Assembly: GCA_948144175.1 (NCBI GenBank)
Contig: CANXME010000298.1
Location: forward strand, 568,001 to 632,000
Reading direction: 5' to 3'
Source: Closterium sp. NIES-65
Lineage: Eukaryota; Streptophyta; Zygnematophyceae; Desmidiales; Closteriaceae
DNA: 64,000 bases
Part shown: positions 12,401 through 21,362 of the stretch, one piece after another
Layout: every line of letters begins with the position of its first letter
Numbering within the stretch: position 1 is the first letter of the stretch
Notes under the pieces: generated by a model
Told to the model about the DNA's origin: nothing
The model's input: only the letters and a program-made list of their open reading frames with translations
Database searches by the model: none
Translations under genes and position numbers: made by a program

Positions 12401-15400
12401 GGGAGGCATTGGTGGGAGATGGAGGCAGCTGTTGAACCCATGCGAGCCGGTGGTTTGGATGGAGAGGGTCAGGTGAGGTGCAGTGCGGCTGGGTGTGAGT
12501 TGATTGTGAAAGAGGCTTTGGTGCGAGGAGGAGGCAGCTGGTAGACCCATGCGAGCCGGTGGTTTGGATGGAAACGCTGAGGTGCGGTGCGGTGCGGTTG
12601 GGTTCAAGTTAATGATGAGAGGTTATGTAGTGACTACCTGCAACCCACTCTTCATCTCCTTCTACCCAACCCCCATGTGCAGGAGTGTTGACTCCTCTCT
12701 GGTGGGCAACTCCGTGACTCCAATTTCTGTGTTCCGCCAACTCACCACCAAATACGTCCTCTCCTTCCCTCACTTCCCCCTCTCCGTTCCTGACTCCTCA
12801 CCACTCATCGCCACTCCCTGCAAGCTCCCCTCCGCCCCTCAATGCCCCCCATTTTCGTCATTTCCCCCTACCTCTCCCCCGCACGTGCAGGAGCGTTGAC
12901 TCCTCTCTGGTGGGCAACTCCGTGACTCCAATTTCTGTGTTCCGCCAACTCACCACCAAATACGTCCTCTCCTTCCCTCACTTCCCCCTCTCCGTTCCTG
13001 ACTCCTCACCACTCTTCGCCACTCCCTGCAAGCTCCCCTCCGCCCCTCAATGCCCCCCATTTTCGTCATTTCCCCCTACCTCTCCCCTGCATGTGCAGGA
13101 GCGCTGACCCCTCTCTGGTGGGGAACTCTGTGACTCCAATTTCTGTGTTCCGCCAACTCACCACCAAATATGCAGACTACTATAACAGGTGTGCTGAGAT
13201 GCAGACTACTGTAACGAGTATGTTGGGATTCAGATTTCTGTACAAGCTTCTGTCGGATGCAAACCGTCGTACTGCCATGCTGCTCTGCACGAGTCAACAC
13301 TACACAAGTCAACAACATCATGCCTGCCTGTCTGTCTTACTGACCCTGTGAAACTCACTTACAGCTAGCTATGACACATTCCTGCACCCCTCTTCCCAAC
13401 TAAGGCCCTCTCAGTCCCCAAGAGCATCGTGAATCAGCTGCATGATGTCTCTATGTCTGTCTGACTGACCCTGTAGAACTCACTCACAGCTATGACACAT
13501 TCCTGCTCCCCTCTTCCCAATCAAAGCCCTCTCGGTCCAGCCGAAGCAGCGCCATGTGCTCTCCAAGCCCAGGACAGCCAATGCATTCACCGCATGCCTC
13601 CTGCTCGCAGAAAGCATCCCCCACGACTGCCCTCCCCCTCCCCGTCCCCATCCCCATCCCCATCAGAACCCTCTCTGTGATCAAGAGCACGATGCAGCAG
13701 CACCACCATGTGCTCTCCAACATTCACCTTATGCCCGTTCTCTCTCTCCCACCACCATCAGAACCCTCTCAGTGCTCAAGAGCATGATGCAGCAGCACCA
13801 CCATGTGCTCACAAACATTCACCTCATGCCTGCTCTGCTCTCTCCCTTCCCATCAGAACCCTCTCAGTGCTCAAGAGCATGATGCAGCAGCATGTGGAGT
13901 CAGCACCCCTTAAATCCCATCGCCCACCACTGCCCTCCCCCTCCCCTCCCCCTCCCCATCCTCATCAGGACCCTCTCAGTGCTCAAGACCTACATGCAGC
14001 AGCAGCATCATGTGTTCTCCAATGTGGATGACCTGCGCATTCCCCTCTCAAAGCGGGAAGTCGCCAGGGTGAGTGACGAATGGATGGTTAGGGTTTTTCT
14101 TTCGTTCTTTCTTTCTTTCTTTCTTTCTTGAATTCTGAAACACACATGGCATCAGTTTCAGCCTAGTGGGTGTGCCGGCACACAGCCATGCCAAACTGTT
14201 CTCTCTCCTCCACTGCTGCTCACCAACCTTGAAAATTTGCATGGCATTGAGAGGTAACTTTTTTAGGCGCCTCAAAAAGCACCTCAATGCACGCAGATTT
14301 CGAGGTGCCTAACAAATATTTCCTCTCCGCTGCTGCTTCCCAACCATGGAAATCTGCATGGGATTGAGAGGTAGCTTTTTGAGGCTCCGTCTTTTTCGTC
14401 CCCGCTTCTGCTTACCGACCAACCCTGGAAATTCGCATAGCACTCATTGCACCCATGGCGCATCACACCTTACTCACACCCATGCCCCATGCACCCCCTC
14501 TGGTGCATGATTCTTGAGGCGCCTCAAAATTGTCATGCCATTCCCACCCATACCATGCCATTCCCACCCGTGCCATGCCATTCCCACCCATGCCATGCCA
14601 TTCCCACCCGTGCCATGCCATTCCCACCCATGCCATGCCATTCCCACCCGTGCCATGCCATTCCCACCCATGCCATGCCATTCCCACCCGTGCCATGCCA
14701 TTCCCACCCGTGCCATGCCATTCCCACCCGTGCCATGCCATTCCCACCCGTGCCATGCCATTCCCACCCATGCCATGCCATTCCCACCCATGCCATGCCA
14801 TTCCCACCCGTGCCATGCCATTCCCACCCATGCCATGCCATTCCCACCCGTGCCATGCCATTCCCACCCGTGCATGCCATTCCCACCCGTGCCATGCCAT
14901 TCCCACCCATGCCATGCCATTCCCACCCATGCCATGCCATTCCCACCCGTGCCATGCCATTCCCACCCGTGCCATGCCATTCCCACCCATGCCATGCCAT
15001 TCCCAACCGTGTCATGTCATTCCCAGCCATGCCATGCCATTCCCACCCGTGCCATGCCATTCCCACCCATGCCATGCCATTCCCACCCGTGCCATGCCAT
15101 TCCCACCCGTGCCATGCCATTCCCACCCGTGCCATGCCATTCCCACCCATGCCATGCCATTCCCACCCGTGCCATGCCATTCCCACCCATGCCATGCCAT
15201 TCCCACCCGTGCCATGCCATTCCCACCCATGCCATGCCATTCCCACCCGTGCCATGCCATTCCCACCCGTGCCATGCCATTCCCACCCGTGCCATGCCAT
15301 TCCCACCCATGCCATGCCATTCCCACCCGTGCCATGCCATTCCCACCCGTGCCATGCCATTCCCACCCGTGCCATGCCATTCCCACCCATGCCATGCCAT

Positions 15401-18400
15401 TCCCACCCGTGCCATGCCATTCCCACCCATGCCATGCCATTCCCACCCGTGCCATGCCATTCCCACCCATGCCATGCCATTCCCACCCGTGCCATGCCAT
15501 TCCCACCCGTGCCATGCCATTCCCACCCATGCCATGCCATTCCCACCCGTGCCATGCCATTCCCACCCGTGCCATGCCATTCCCACCCGTGCCATGCCAT
15601 TCCCACCCGTGCCATGCCATTCCCACCCGTGCCATGCCATTCCCACCCATGCCATGCCATTCCCACCCGTGCCATGCCATTCCCACCCATGCCATGCCAT
15701 TCCCACCCGTGCCATGCCATTCCCACCCATGCCATGCCTTTCCCACCCGTGCCATGCTATTCCCACCCGTGCCATGCCATTCCCACCAGTGCCATGCCAT
15801 TCCCACCCATGCCCCATCGCACCCGCTCTGGTGCATGCCTCATTCATCCACGCAGCAGCAACAGCACATACGATCCGTTTGGACTTGTCTATCAGAGGTT
15901 TCTTCGTGTGTTTTCGTTCCTTTCCTCCATCCGTGCCACATCCCCATGCCACATCCCCGTGCCACATCCCCGTGTTACATCACCACATATGGCCCTGCCA
16001 CAGGTAGAGGCAGCAGCAACGGAGTACCATCTGTTTGACATTGTCGGGCAAAGCTTCTTTGTTGTCACTCCATGCCACTCTGCGGCGTTTCCTGGGTACG
16101 TGTGTTGTTGTGTTTCTTGTGTTTCTCTTAACCCATGAGGAAATTGAGGTCGTTTTTGAGGCGCCTCAAAAACGACCTCCTGGGTACGTGTGTTTCTTGT
16201 CTTCCTTTTAACCCATGAAAGAATTGCCTTTGACCCGCCCCATCTTTTGTGAGCCAAAGCTTCATTGCCATGTGAGTGACCCCTTCCCTGCCACTCTGCA
16301 GCCACTCCTGGGTACGTATGCTCCTTGTGTGTTTCGATAATTCATAGCAAATGCCATACGTTACATTTCTACAATAAAAGAATCTGTCGGTGCCACTTCA
16401 TACCACTTTGTACCACTCCATGACACTTACAATCTTCCTAGTCGGGTTCTTCTCTCTGTGCTGCCACTGCCTCACGCCTCAGCCTCTCTCCCATCCTCCC
16501 ATTCTCTCCATCCCCTCATCCTCCTCCGCACAGCTTGCTGCTCAACGGCACAGAGGTCCTCATCCGAATCGCCTTTGAGACGTCGTAGTACCCGTTACAC
16601 ATTAGTTACTCCTTCTTCACCAACCATCCCTTCCCTCTCTCCAACCCCCTACCCTCCTCCACACAGCATGGTGATCATGGTGATCAATGGCACAGAGATC
16701 CTCGTCCGGGAGGTGCGAGTTCTTCTTGAGGTTCCTCAATTCGTCCCTCCCTCCTCTCAATGCCCTCCTCTTTCCTTCCCTTGCTCAACTCTCCATCCCC
16801 TCATCCTCATCCACACAGCATGGTGTTCAACGGTACAGAGATCCTCATCCGGGAAGTGTGAGTGCCCTTCCTGTACCCTTTATAAAATGCACTCCTACCA
16901 TAACACGCATACATCATGATTCACGCAGGGTGCTGTGCTCTCTCTACAGCCCCCCTTCAAATTTCTTGATCCTGCGCAGCACGCACGCTACCATGACCGC
17001 TTTGACCAGTTTGATCGACTTGACCGCATTACACACAGTCTCTTGACCCCACCACCACCAGTTCTTTTCATCTCTCTTAATTGCTCTCTCAAGCTTCTCA
17101 TCTGCGCAATATGAAACATTGAACAATTTGACCAGTTTGACCAGTTTGACCAGTTTGACCAGTTTCACCAGTTCGACCACTTCCACCAGTTTGACCATTC
17201 TGACTGCCTTGACTGCAACTCAGTCCCTTTCTCCCTACAGCCATCTCCCTGTTCTCATCACCCACAGCCATTTCCCTCGCAAACACCTTTTGGGGCTCCT
17301 CAAATATCGATCACAGTTTCTATTCCCTCTGCAAACAACCCTTCACTCCCATTCCAGCTCGTCCCATTTCTCTCCCGAGCTCTCCATCTGCACCAGCCAC
17401 GTTGACCTCTGTTGACCAGTTTGACCAACTCCCCTTCTCTCCTCACCTCCACCTCCCGTCCCTTCCCATTCCAGCTCATCTCGTTTCATCTCTCTCGAGC
17501 TCTCCATCTGCACGACGCGCCGCATTGACCGCTTTGACCAGTTTGACCAACTTGTCTTCCCTCCTACTTTCCATTCCCATTCAGGGTTTCGACCGGCTAA
17601 ACTGGGCACACGTGCATTTGCTTTCTCCCACACCCTCCCACCTTCATTCCCTCTTCTTCCCATCCCCTCCCATTCCAGCTCGTCTCACTACTCTCGCGAG
17701 CTCTCCATCCGCACAACATGCCACGTTGACCGCGTTGACCCGTTTGACCACTTTGACTGCAACAGTCTCATTTTTCTCCCCACCCCCACCTCCCTTCTTC
17801 CCATCCCAGCTCGTCTAATTACTCTTTAGAGCTCTCCATCCACATCCGCACCATGCGCCACGTTGACCGTGTTGACCAGTTTGACTGCAACACACAGTCT
17901 CTCTCCTTCCCTCTACATCCCTCCCTTCCCATTCCAGGTCATCCCAGTTCTCCCTCGAGCTATCCATCCGCACTATGCGCCATGCTGACCGCGTTGACCA
18001 GTTTGACCGGGAGCTGAGGGCAGCGTGGGAGAACCTGTGCGGACTAATGGTGGATGGGGGAGGAGGAGGGAGGACAGTGGATGATGCCATTCTACGAATT
18101 GTGTACTTCTGGTGAGTGTGAGCACACACGTGATGGCTTTTAATAGGGGGTTGGGTGAGGCGTGGGATCAGCTCTGTGTGGACTCATGGCCGATGGGGGA
18201 GGGACGGATGGGGGAGGAGGAGGAAGGACAGTGGATGATGCCATTCTGCGAGTTGTGTATTTCTGGTGGGCGCACACACGTGTAATGACTGGGTATTGGA
18301 TACGTGTCATGTGCCATTGCAACAAGGGCATGGAAGAAGGGCAGTGGATGATGCCAGTTGTGTACTTCTGGTGGGCGTGCGCGCGCGCACACTCACACAC

Positions 18401-20664
18401 ATGCACGCACGCACCCCCCCCCCCCCCCCCTACACACACACACACGCGCGCGCGCGCGCGCGCGCCCGCGCACACACGCACACACACACACACAATGACT
18501 GGGGATTTGGATATTGTCACGTGCCATTGTAACGGTGTGACTTTTGATTCGACGCAAAGCACTCTCGGGGGTTGTGTGCTTCTGATGATGCACGGGGGAA
18601 TTGGATTGGATGCGCATGGGATGGGAGCACAACTGTGAAGGCTCATGTCGTAGATAGGAGGAGATGAGGAAACATGCAGAAACGGGGGAAATGGGAGGAG
18701 ATGGGGAAAGACGCAGGGACGGGGGAAATGGGAGGAGATGGGGAAAGACGCAGGGACGGGGGAAATGGGAGGCATGACGGGGCAATTGGGATGAGACGTT
18801 AGCCTTCCTCATTCTCTGTCCCGCTCCCGCTTCTCCTTCCTACTTCCCTCTCTAGGCTTCTCCGTCTGGCTGGCTTACCTTTGTGTTCTAGCCGCTCGTA
18901 TACACCAGCACTAGTGTCACAATACAATACACTAGTGTCACAATACAATACACTAGTGTCACAATACAATACACTAGTGTCACAATACAATACACTAGTG
19001 TCACAATACAATACACTAGTGTCACAATACAATACACTAGTGTCACAATACAATACACTAGTGTCACAATACAATACACTAGTGTCACAATACAATACAC
19101 TAGTGTAGTATCTTCTCCTCTCTGTCACAATTCCATGTGTTTTGTACAATCGCAGCACCTTCCATGCAGGTAGCAGGCACTCCCGCTGACGCGAGGAACA
19201 GCCAGGTGAAGAAGTGCCCCGCTGTGTTTTGAGTCGACTCAAAACACACAGGTGAAGAAGTGCCACGCTCTCCTGCTGTGGTGTTTTTGAGAATTCTCAA
19301 AAAAAGTGCCACGCTCTCCTGCTGTGGTGCGCAACAAAGGCAGCAGCGCCTCATTATTGTCACAATTCTTTGCACTTTCTCTTAAATACAACTTCCTCTC
19401 GTGCAGGTACCAGGCGCTCCACATGTCACGAGGAACAGCCATGGTGGGAAATGTCACGCTCCTAGGCCTCTTGCCGTGGTGCTTGCAGCAGCATCTCAAT
19501 GCACTCACAATTCTACTCACTGCACTTTCTGTTTTATCACAATCCATTCATTCAAGTACCAGGCACTCCCCCTGTCTCGAGGAACAGCCATGGTGGGATA
19601 TGCCACCCTCCTAGGTATTTCCCTTCGGTGCTACACTAATGCAGACATTTCTCATTGCAATCACAATTCGCATAACCATCGCAATGCATTCCCCCAGGTA
19701 CCAGGCGCTACCCCTGTCTCGAGGAACAGCCATGGTGGGATATGCCACGCTCCAAGGCCTCTTTCTGGCTGCTGGGAAGGAGATCACAGCGAGCATCCCC
19801 CCACGAATGCAGGTACGACCGTCAGCATATGTGCATACACAATTACAATTTGCAGTACAGACAGCCATGGTGGGATCTGCCACCCTCCTAGGTCTCTTCC
19901 TGGCTGGGAAGGAGATCACATCGAACATCCCCCCGCGAATGCAGGTACGATTGCTTGCATTCTATGCTCCACATTGATGATAGATGACTGCAGCCACAGG
20001 GCAGTGTACAACCCTTCCTTGCTTTTTCCAATTTTTGAGGAGCCTTAAGACGATTTTCCAGGCGACCTTTTAGGCGCCTAAAAAGATCGACATGACTGCA
20101 GCGACGGGGGATTGTACAATCCGTACCGGCCTCTTCCTGGTTGCTGGAGAAGAGGCGGCAGCAAGGGTGTTCCCAGTAGGTAGGTATGCACGATCGTTCA
20201 TACCAAGATATCAAGATGTATGAAGAAAGTGCATACCTACCTACTGGTAGGTATGCAATGGTATAATTTCCTTGCAAGGATGGCTCTAGGGGTGTATCCC
20301 TCTTCTCCTTCTAAAGTCTTCAGGTTTTTTGCATGCAGGTGTGCTCTTACCCCGTAGGCTTACTTGAAAGCATGGTTAACACCCGATGTGTGTTGGTCAA
20401 CCATATGTCTGCACGGATCAACACTCTTTACCCTTAACCTGATGCATCCTTCGTACCTGTCAGGTGGACTGGGAGGCGATGCTGACACCCACAGTGGATG
20501 ACTTTATATCGAGAATGTCAGAGTGGATGTATCCGTCTATTGTCGATGCAAGGAAATTCCACAGCTTGCCAGGCATCCACCAGGCATTCCCCACTGTGGA
20601 GTCAGTGTTAAAGATGATGGCTGATGTTAGGATTGTTGGTCATGCTCCTGCCTTCAGCAAATGA
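415..20664 (+). CDS. SRFR1: SRFR1/TTC13-type TPR protein, C-terminal 639 codons (5' end outside window)
   Basis: Fourteen exons join with every phase consistent: 415-680, 2025-2081, 5818-5926, 7349-7426, 8325-8411, 10455-10661, 12043-12347, 13099-13188, 13969-14068, 16004-16095, 16819-16857, 17938-18111, 19698-19812, 20464-20664 (stop TGA). They sum to 1920 nt. All acceptors are AG; donors are GTGAGT/GTAAGT-like, except GTTAGT after exon 3. The first exons give TPR helices ([39 protein letters not shown]). The later exons match the conserved C-terminal domain of TTC13 and plant SRFR1: [49 protein letters not shown] and [14 protein letters not shown]. Exon 7 carries an acidic Glu/Asp run absent from the recalled homologues. 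In Arabidopsis SRFR1 is a scaffold that restrains effector-triggered immunity; the role here is unknown. A second copy of exon 2 (1884-1942) could be used instead, but only 2025-2081 keeps phase into exon 3. Several other exons also have near copies next to them, so transcripts could vary. Confidence 0.88.
886..1252. repeat. 17-bp minisatellite in intron 1
   Basis: About 21 tandem copies of AGCACAGTGACACCAAA, almost identical. Because 17 is not a multiple of 3 and no frame meets a stop, long ORFs appear on the minus strand in all frames; these are not genes. Confidence 0.95.
1300..1383 (+). repeat. Copy of the 3' half of SRFR1 exon 1 with altered donor
   Basis: This segment repeats the exon 1 end (TACCATTGGCTGCTGGATGC onward, through the codons for EADP), followed by CGAGTGAGG in place of the real donor. 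It lies downstream of the true exon and carries its 3' part. Confidence 0.75.
1640..1712 (+). repeat. Stray copy of SRFR1 exon 6 start in intron 1
   Basis: The stretch after AATGTTGCTATACCAC reads like exon 6 (10455 onward): GATCCGAGGAATCTCTTTCC and then the TTACACCATGCTGCCC motif. A second stray copy sits at about 4568-4640. Both are more than 5 kb upstream of the exon they resemble, so exon pieces have also moved between introns of this gene. Confidence 0.65.
1884..2545 (+). repeat. Tandem copies of SRFR1 exon 2
   Basis: Exon 2 (2025-2081) has an almost complete copy with acceptor and donor at 1884-1942. Decayed copies lie near 2204-2250 and 2483-2545. The copy at 1884 has a donor two bases out of phase with exon 3, which is why 2025-2081 was chosen for the model. 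Confidence 0.75.
2334..2371. repeat. 38-bp perfect palindrome, TCGA core
   Basis: The 18-base unit TTTTGAGTCGACTCAAAA (2344-2361) is extended on each side by 10 complementary bases (ACGAGGTGAC / GTCACCTCGT). It is the longest perfect member of the palindrome family in this window. Confidence 0.95.
2525..2930. repeat. 42-bp minisatellite: exon 2 end fused to palindrome
   Basis: About nine and a half copies. Each unit contains GATGACAGGGGGACTTGAAG, which is the 3' end of exon 2, followed by the palindrome TTTTGAGTCGACTCAAAA. The array ends in the exon-end sequence and a decayed donor. Confidence 0.93.
3113..4341. repeat. 27-bp minisatellite derived from SRFR1 exon 3
   Basis: About 45 near-perfect copies of a 27-bp unit containing GTGGGTCTCCCTCGCCCC, which is identical to part of the exon 3 region and its upstream copies, plus TGTTGAGGA. 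As 27 is a multiple of three, all frames can stay open for hundreds of codons on both strands. It lies within intron 2 and is not coding in the supported model. Confidence 0.93.
4510..4537. repeat. 28-bp perfect palindrome, ACGT core
   Basis: TTTTGAGACGTCTCAAAA flanked by the complementary pentamers AAGTG and CACTT. Same arms as the main family, different core. Confidence 0.93.
4848..5190. repeat. Second 27-bp array seeded by a copy of exon 3
   Basis: A copy of the exon 3 start (AG, then GGGCACCATTCCTCTCCTC, then ACCAAGTGGG) runs straight into about 12 copies of the 27-bp unit with more variation than the first array. It shows directly where the repeat unit came from. Confidence 0.85.
5265..5817 (+). 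repeat. Series of partial exon 3 copies
   Basis: At least five copies of the exon 3 start (GGCACCATCCCTCTCCTCA and variants, then AAGTGGTT/AAGTGGGT) occur near 5277, 5393, 5547, 5701 and 5817. Each follows a C/T tract and AG; the last is the exon used in the model. Confidence 0.75.
6025..6212 (+). repeat. Two copies of exon 3 end with donors
   Basis: Copies of the exon 3 end (CACCCTGGGCTGYTGTCGGC region) lie at about 6027-6083, followed by GTGAGC, and 6138-6208, followed by GTAAGT. The second contains an in-frame TAG. They sit downstream of the exon and keep its 3' part and donor. Confidence 0.75.
6400..7232. repeat. 14-bp minisatellite in intron 3
   Basis: About 59 copies of CAACTATGCCCATT and variants (CCACTATGCCCGTT). 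Blocks of variants are themselves repeated, for example a CTTTCAACCATGCCC block near 6810 and again near 7020, showing higher-order duplication. Confidence 0.95.
7540..7765 (+). repeat. Partial copies of exon 4
   Basis: The exon 4 end (CCACGCCTTCTACCAG plus GTAAGC) recurs near 7586-7605, 7729-7745 and, shortened, near 7790-7810 next to a palindrome. Intervening sequence from the downstream intron is copied too. Confidence 0.7.
7767..7784. repeat. 18-bp palindrome, ACGT core
   Basis: TTTTGAGACGTCTCAAAA lies exactly between two truncated copies of the exon 4 end, at the joint of a local duplication. Confidence 0.9.
8447..8808. repeat. 17-bp minisatellite in intron 5
   Basis: About 21 copies of CAGACAGTGAGGGCATG begin shortly after the exon 5 donor. 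Copies of exon 5 itself follow at about 8817-8879 and 8955-9003, both with GTGAGG donors. Confidence 0.93.
9141..9212 (+). tRNA. tRNA-Glu (CTC)
   Basis: A 72-nt cloverleaf with acceptor arms TCCGTTG/CAACGGA, anticodon loop CTCTCAC giving anticodon CTC, T-arm CCGGGTTCAAGTCCCGG and an A discriminator. It matches plant tRNA-Glu(CTC) closely. It lies in intron 5 of the SRFR1 gene on the same strand, so it would be transcribed by Pol III inside a Pol II unit. Confidence 0.93.
9360..10454 (+). repeat. Six or more upstream copies of exon 6 start
   Basis: CAGAACCACTGGGCRTACAA and the following 40-60 bases of exon 6 recur near 9366, 9735, 9860, 10020, 10161 and 10292 before the full exon at 10455. 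Each copy is preceded by a C/T-rich acceptor-like tract and stops before the exon's second half. Confidence 0.85.
10715..11300 (+). repeat. Downstream copies of exon 6 end
   Basis: Two good copies of the exon 6 end (GGTGGGCGCGTGCAGTACAG region) with donor GTGAGC or GTAAGC lie at about 10745-10800 and 10865-10925. Increasingly decayed copies (GTGCAGYRCAGCCGAGCTGG) follow near 11036, 11143 and 11224, some next to decayed palindromes. Confidence 0.75.
11500..12042 (+). repeat. Upstream copies of exon 7 start
   Basis: The exon 7 start (GGCAGCGGGCATGGCAGCC then GTCATGCAATCAGCACG) has copies near 11510, 11580, 11705 and 11907, each preceded by acceptor-like sequence. Confidence 0.7.
12355..12610 (+). 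repeat. Downstream copies of exon 7 end
   Basis: The GAGGCAGCTGGTGGACCCAT segment, the GGATGGAGAGGGTCAG end and the donor GTGAGG are repeated near 12420-12480 and 12530-12590. Confidence 0.75.
12683..13098 (+). repeat. Two tandem upstream copies of exon 8 (about 209-bp period)
   Basis: Exon 8 (13099-13188) is preceded by copies starting at 12683 and 12891. They match most of the exon, then run into intron sequence in place of the exon's last 15 or so bases. The intervening intron is also copied almost without change, so this duplication is recent. Confidence 0.85.
13650..13900 (+). repeat. Three upstream copies of exon 9 start
   Basis: CATCAGAACCCTCTCAGTGC plus the CAAGAGCATGATGCAGCAGC variants recur near 13664, 13757 and 13852 ahead of the exon at 13969. 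Confidence 0.8.
14535..15815. repeat. 20-bp minisatellite in intron 9
   Basis: About 64 copies of CCATGCCATTCCCACCCGTG with a G/A toggle at one position. It is open in all frames on both strands, producing spurious ORFs of up to about 560 codons. Confidence 0.95.
16146..16179. repeat. 34-bp perfect palindrome, GCGC core
   Basis: TTTTGAGGCGCCTCAAAA extended on each side to GAGGTCGT/ACGACCTC. It lies just after the exon 10 donor, where a copy of the exon end (CTGGGTACGTGTGTTTCTTG) is repeated on its far side. Confidence 0.93.
16530..16735 (+). repeat. Two upstream copies of exon 11
   Basis: The short exon 11 (ACGGTACAGAGATCCTCATC) has copies near 16536-16575 and 16665-16713. The second keeps a possible donor (GTGCGA). 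Confidence 0.7.
17000..17935 (+). repeat. Degenerate copies of exon 12 start in intron 11
   Basis: Repeated modules combine a C/T-rich acceptor, a CAGCTCGTCYCA-like start, CGAGCTCTCCATCYGCAC and GTTGACCAGTTTGACC. They occur near 17095, 17355, 17475, 17680 and 17815 ahead of the real exon at 17938. Within them TTTGACCAG is amplified as a 9-10-bp repeat (17130-17185). Confidence 0.75.
18130..18600 (+). repeat. Exon 12 end copies and a CA/CG tract
   Basis: Copies of the exon 12 end (AGGACAGTGGATGATGCCAT ... GTGTAYTTCTGGTG) lie near 18225-18270 and 18340-18375. A purine-pyrimidine alternating tract (CA repeats plus a CGCGCGCG run, 18377-18495) with an 18-base C run follows. Confidence 0.8.
18905..19107. 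repeat. 21-bp minisatellite
   Basis: About 9.5 identical copies of AGTGTCACAATACAATACACT, open in several frames. Confidence 0.95.
19160..20170 (+). repeat. Copies of exon 13 before and after it
   Basis: Upstream copies carrying the exon start (AGGTACCAGGCGCTCC..., CGAGGAACAGCCATGGTGGG) lie near 19170, 19405 and 19556. The full exon is 19698-19812. A downstream copy at about 19857-19944 lacks the start but keeps the end and its GTACGA donor, and a decayed copy lies near 20120-20165 beside a TTTTAGGCGCCTAAAA palindrome (20070-20085). Confidence 0.8.
19223..19303. repeat. Two palindromes, TCGA and AATT cores
   Basis: A 26-bp palindrome (TGTGTTTTGAG-TCGA arms, 19223-19248) and a 20-bp one with core AATT (19284-19303) are 35 bp apart. 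They separate repeated copies of an AAGAAGTGCCMCGCT segment, again at duplication joints. Confidence 0.92.
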
Positions 20665-20836
20665 CTTTATATCGAGGATGTCGGAGCAGATGTATTTATC
20701 CGACACAAGTACAACTGCTGTTGCTAAAAACAATCGCCGAAGCAATGGGTAATGAAGTAGGAACCCTGAAATGGAGTGCATGCACTCCCTTCTTATCCTT
20801 CAATTCGTGTATGGTAGTTTTACAGAGGTCCTTCTA
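20665..20836 (+). other. 3' flank of SRFR1 with a copy of last-exon start
   Basis: Right after the stop codon, GACTTTATATCGAGGATGTC repeats the beginning of the last exon in decayed form. I see no clear polyadenylation signal here. Confidence 0.55.
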
Positions 20837-21362
20837 CCGTATACTCCCGGACAAAACACCCCCCCATAATTGTACACCCCCGGGTAGCTTGTGCGGGGTG
20901 GGTGTTATGATAGACCTCGTTTCTACTATACCCCCCTTTTTGGCTGATTTTCTATAACACCCCCCTTTTCTTACATATTCATTATTATAGTCGTTAACGA
21001 GTAGCTGCAATACGGAAGAATATCGTGTGAATTTCTCCCTCAAGGAAATTTCGCGGTACATCCAAAGGCAATCTGCCGAGATTTGCCCCCTCCCACTATT
21101 TCTCTGTTGCCACGTGCAGGTGAATCTTCCGTTGCAAGTGGCAAGAGAGGTGCCACATGGCATTTTCGTGAGGGCGATGAAGTTCGAGGCCGAAACTCAC
21201 ATTCGCGCCTCAGGCAGTGATGCTAAAAGGACCAGCAAAACACCCACATTGACTAATTAAAAAAACACTAAAATATGCCATATGTAAAGACCCGGGTATT
21301 ACCGGTATGCATTTTTTTCCTATGAGGAGACCCCCCCCATTTTTTCCCTGTATTTTTAGCTA

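Noticed and set aside
14447-16138. Long open frames of about 500-560 codons (repeats of [12 protein letters not shown] type)
   Set aside because: A 20-bp minisatellite read in three frames; the only real coding part in this span is the exon 16004-16095.
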